In this document: piece after piece, positions 62,219 to 64,000 of the stretch | Numbering within the stretch: position 1 is the stretch's first letter | Layout: every line of letters begins with the position of its first letter | The notes under the pieces: generated by a model | Databases searched by the model: none | The model's input: the letters and a program-made list of their open reading frames with translations, nothing else | What the model was told of the DNA's origin: nothing | Translations under genes and position numbers: made by a program | Source: Fimbriimonas sp. | GTDB lineage: Bacteria; Armatimonadota; Fimbriimonadia; Fimbriimonadales; Fimbriimonadaceae | DNA: 64,000 nt | Direction: 5' to 3' | Assembly: GCA_031292555.1 (NCBI GenBank) | Contig: JARLGV010000008.1 | Location: 1 to 64,000 of the forward strand

Positions 62219-64000
62219 CGTTCGACCTCCACCAAAACCTCATCGAGCAGACCCTCGGTTTCCTGTTCGAGAGCCTCGATGTCAAGGCGAATCTCCTCCA
62301 GTGTCCGCATCGGCTTGGGTTTGTAGAAATAGCGGGTGAAGCTGATTTCGTAGCCAATCTGTGTCTTGTCGTCGTCCACCCAAGCATCGGCGACATGGGG
62401 CAAAACCTCCCGATTGATGAACGCTTCGATGCCGCCTTCTTCCAGCAAGGGCACGTTCTCGGTGTCCCGAAGGTCGGTGTCCGGTTCGAATTCGACGACG
62501 CAAGCCTTGCCGCCAATGACAACGTCGAAAAGCCCGTGCATTGGGTCAGCCGTGGCATTCTTGAGAAACTTCTTGATGACGGGTGGAGCAGTTTCGTCCA
62601 CTCCGTTCGTCGCCTTCAGCTCCTTGATTTCCCTCGGGGAGTAGGCTCGGGTCGGGTCGATTCCCTTAATGCGCAAGGGTCGCTCGACAACGACTTTCCA
62701 GTATCCAAAAGCCGAGTTCGGAAATAGCTTGGATTGCTCAGTTTCCTCAAAAGTCATGAAGGCATCGATAACCTTCTGAATGTCCTCGGGAGCCAGTTCA
62801 CAGTTCTTCTTACCGAGGTTCTTGCGCAGCGATTTGAACCACTGAGTGGCGTCGACAAGCTGAACCTTGCCTCGGCGATGCTCAGGCTTCCGGTTGGTCA
62901 GAACCCAGATGTACGTGGCGATGCCGGTGTTGTAGAACATGTTGAGCGGGAGGGCGATGATTGCCTCCAGCCAGTCGTTCTCCAGAATCCAACGGCGGAT
63001 ATTTGACTCGCCTTGCCCTGCGTCCCCTGTGAAAAGCGAGCTGCCGTTGTGAACTTCGGCAATTCGGCTGCCCATCGGACTGTTGTGCTTCATCTTGGCG
63101 AGCTTGTTCACCAGAAACATGAGCTGCCCGTCGCTTGACCGGGTGATGAGGCTGAACTCGGGGTCGCCAGCGTGCTCGATGATGAAACGAGGGTCGCTCA
63201 GTTCTCCCTTGCCGCCCATGCGTTCCAAGTCGGTCTTCCAGCTCTTTCCGTAGGGCGGGTTCGAGAGCATAAAGTCGAACTCTCGGGAAGGAAATCCATC
63301 TTGGGAGAGCGTCGAGCCGAGGCGGAAATTCTCGGCTTCCTCGCCTTCACCTTTCAGGAGAAGGTCCGCTTTGGTTATGGCGTAAGTTTCAGGATTGACC
63401 TCCTGACCGTAGAGGTGAATGGAAACATCTTTGCCTTGCCCCCGGCCAAGCTCTCGTAGGCGGTCTTCAGCGACGGTAAGCATTCCGCCAGTTCCACAGG
63501 CGGCATCGTAGACAAGGTAGGTGCCCGATTCGATCTGGTCAGCGATGGGTCGGAAGATGAGTTCCGACATCAGCTTGACGACATCTCGTGGCGTGAAGTG
63601 CTCACCCGCCTCCTCGTTGTTCTCCTCGTTGAATCGTCGGATGAGTTCCTCGAACATCGTCCCCATCGCGTGGTTGTCGAGGGCGGGAATCCGCTCGGTA
63701 CCGTCGGTGTTCATCACCGGCTGCGGGGAAAGGTTAATGGAGCGGTCTAGGAACTTCTCGATGAGGCTTCCGAGGATATCGGCATCTTCGAGGGTGGGAA
63801 TCTGGTTTCGGAACTTGAACTTATCGAGGATTTCTTGGACGTTCGGCGAGAAGCCGTCGAGATATGCTTCGAAGTCGGCCCTGAGTTGCTGAGCCTTGGC
63901 TCGTGACTTCAAATCCCTTAGAGTGAAAGGGGAGGCGTTGTAGAAGGCCTGCCCGGATGACTGGCGAAGAGCCGCGTCCTGGTTCGCCACACCGGCGGCA
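62215..64000 (-). CDS. hsdM: Type I N6-adenine methyltransferase subunit, 5' end outside window
   Basis: The frame is open to the window edge; residues before position 63990 (a GTG) continue upstream, and the usual HsdM N-terminal helical bundle should lie outside. Motifs: EHFTPRDVVKLMSELI, AdoMet-binding YDAACGTGGML and catalytic NPPYGKSW. The C-terminus has the helical tail that binds HsdS (MRTLEEIRLDIEALEQETEG). It methylates adenine in the target sequence to protect host DNA. It appears to be an early gene of the operon. Confidence 0.95.
   Translation of the reverse strand, partial: AAGVANQDAALRQSSGQAFYNASPFTLRDLKSRAKAQQLRADFEAYLDGFSPNVQEILDKFKFRNQIPTLEDADILGSLIEKFLDRSINLSPQPVMNTDGTERIPALDNHAMGTMFEELIRRFNEENNEEAGEHFTPRDVVKLMSELIFRPIADQIESGTYLVYDAACGTGGMLTVAEDRLRELGRGQGKDVSIHLYGQEVNPETYAITKADLLLKGEGEEAENFRLGSTLSQDGFPSREFDFMLSNPPYGKSWKTDLERMGGKGELSDPRFIIEHAGDPEFSLITRSSDGQLMFLVNKLAKMKHNSPMGSRIAEVHNGSSLFTGDAGQGESNIRRWILENDWLEAIIALPLNMFYNTGIATYIWVLTNRKPEHRRGKVQLVDATQWFKSLRKNLGKKNCELAPEDIQKVIDAFMTFEETEQSKLFPNSAFGYWKVVVERPLRIKGIDPTRAYSPREIKELKATNGVDETAPPVIKKFLKNATADPMHGLFDVVIGGKACVVEFEPDTDLRDTENVPLLEEGGIEAFINREVLPHVADAWVDDDKTQIGYEISFTRYFYKPKPMRTLEEIRLDIEALEQETEGLLDEVLVEVER

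Noticed and set aside
49916-64000. Defence region considered as a prophage
   Set aside because: No phage structural, lysis, integrase or packaging genes are present.

Overview
The window looks like a chromosomal segment of a free-living bacterium rich in secreted glycoside hydrolases, most likely an Armatimonadota member (Fimbriimonas-like). This is an inference. It rests on three secreted pseudopilins, one or two with the [18 protein letters not shown]-type N-terminus followed by FPVFAQAK that I associate with that phylum, on the carbohydrate-degradation content, and on several genes whose only visible promoter element is a TANNNT box 6-8 nt before ATG. No rRNA, tRNA or CRISPR array was seen.

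1-23.5 kb and 35.5-42.3 kb: plant polysaccharide degradation. Enzymes are GH29 alpha-fucosidase, GH51 alpha-L-arabinofuranosidase, GH127 beta-L-arabinofuranosidase, GH32 fructan hydrolase, a DUF5060/DUF4038 apiosidase-like (GH140-type) protein, and a three-gene operon with a GH43 and two large unassigned secreted proteins. A Gfo/Idh/MocA oxidoreductase and a zinc alcohol dehydrogenase form a two-gene unit. The set suits pectin or arabinan side chains. Between them lie an IS200-type (RAYT-like) transposase bracketed by opposed arrays of palindromic repeats (12.36-13.41 kb), a VapBC module with a clear double-dyad operator, a PLC-like phosphodiesterase, a DinB-family protein and small proteins.

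24.0-30.4 kb: arsenic resistance island, all on the minus strand, in two ArsR-headed units. One is arsR-arsD-arsA-acr3. The other is arsR, two thioredoxin-like proteins, a DGC-domain protein, an ArsG/CcdA-like permease and an ArsF-like protein. No arsC is visible. The island abuts the truncated 3' end of a glycosidase gene. A LacI-family regulator follows, with a perfect AAAACGTTTT operator in the gap before the next gene.

32.5-47 kb: three pseudopilins, two of them coupled to a tiny lipoprotein gene, associated with two paralogous TPR-sulfotransferases. PadR plus a membrane partner, an MBL-fold hydrolase and a frameshifted nucleotidyltransferase-like gene follow.

49.9-64 kb: a defence island on the minus strand. 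A type I restriction-modification system (hsdM at the right window edge, hsdS, hsdR) is interleaved with a CAP12-type TIR-like protein, a GmrSD-type DUF262 protein, an XRE-ImmA/IrrE protein, a DUF4411 PIN-like protein, a DUF4062 protein and an AlbA_2 (Schlafen-like) protein, nearly all joined by 4-8 bp overlaps. After hsdR comes a protein with an unusual N-terminal domain and a deoxyribosyltransferase/TIR-like C-terminus. The hsdR leader carries an array of paired GGCCGGAT boxes. This compound operon is the best candidate for an undescribed system here.
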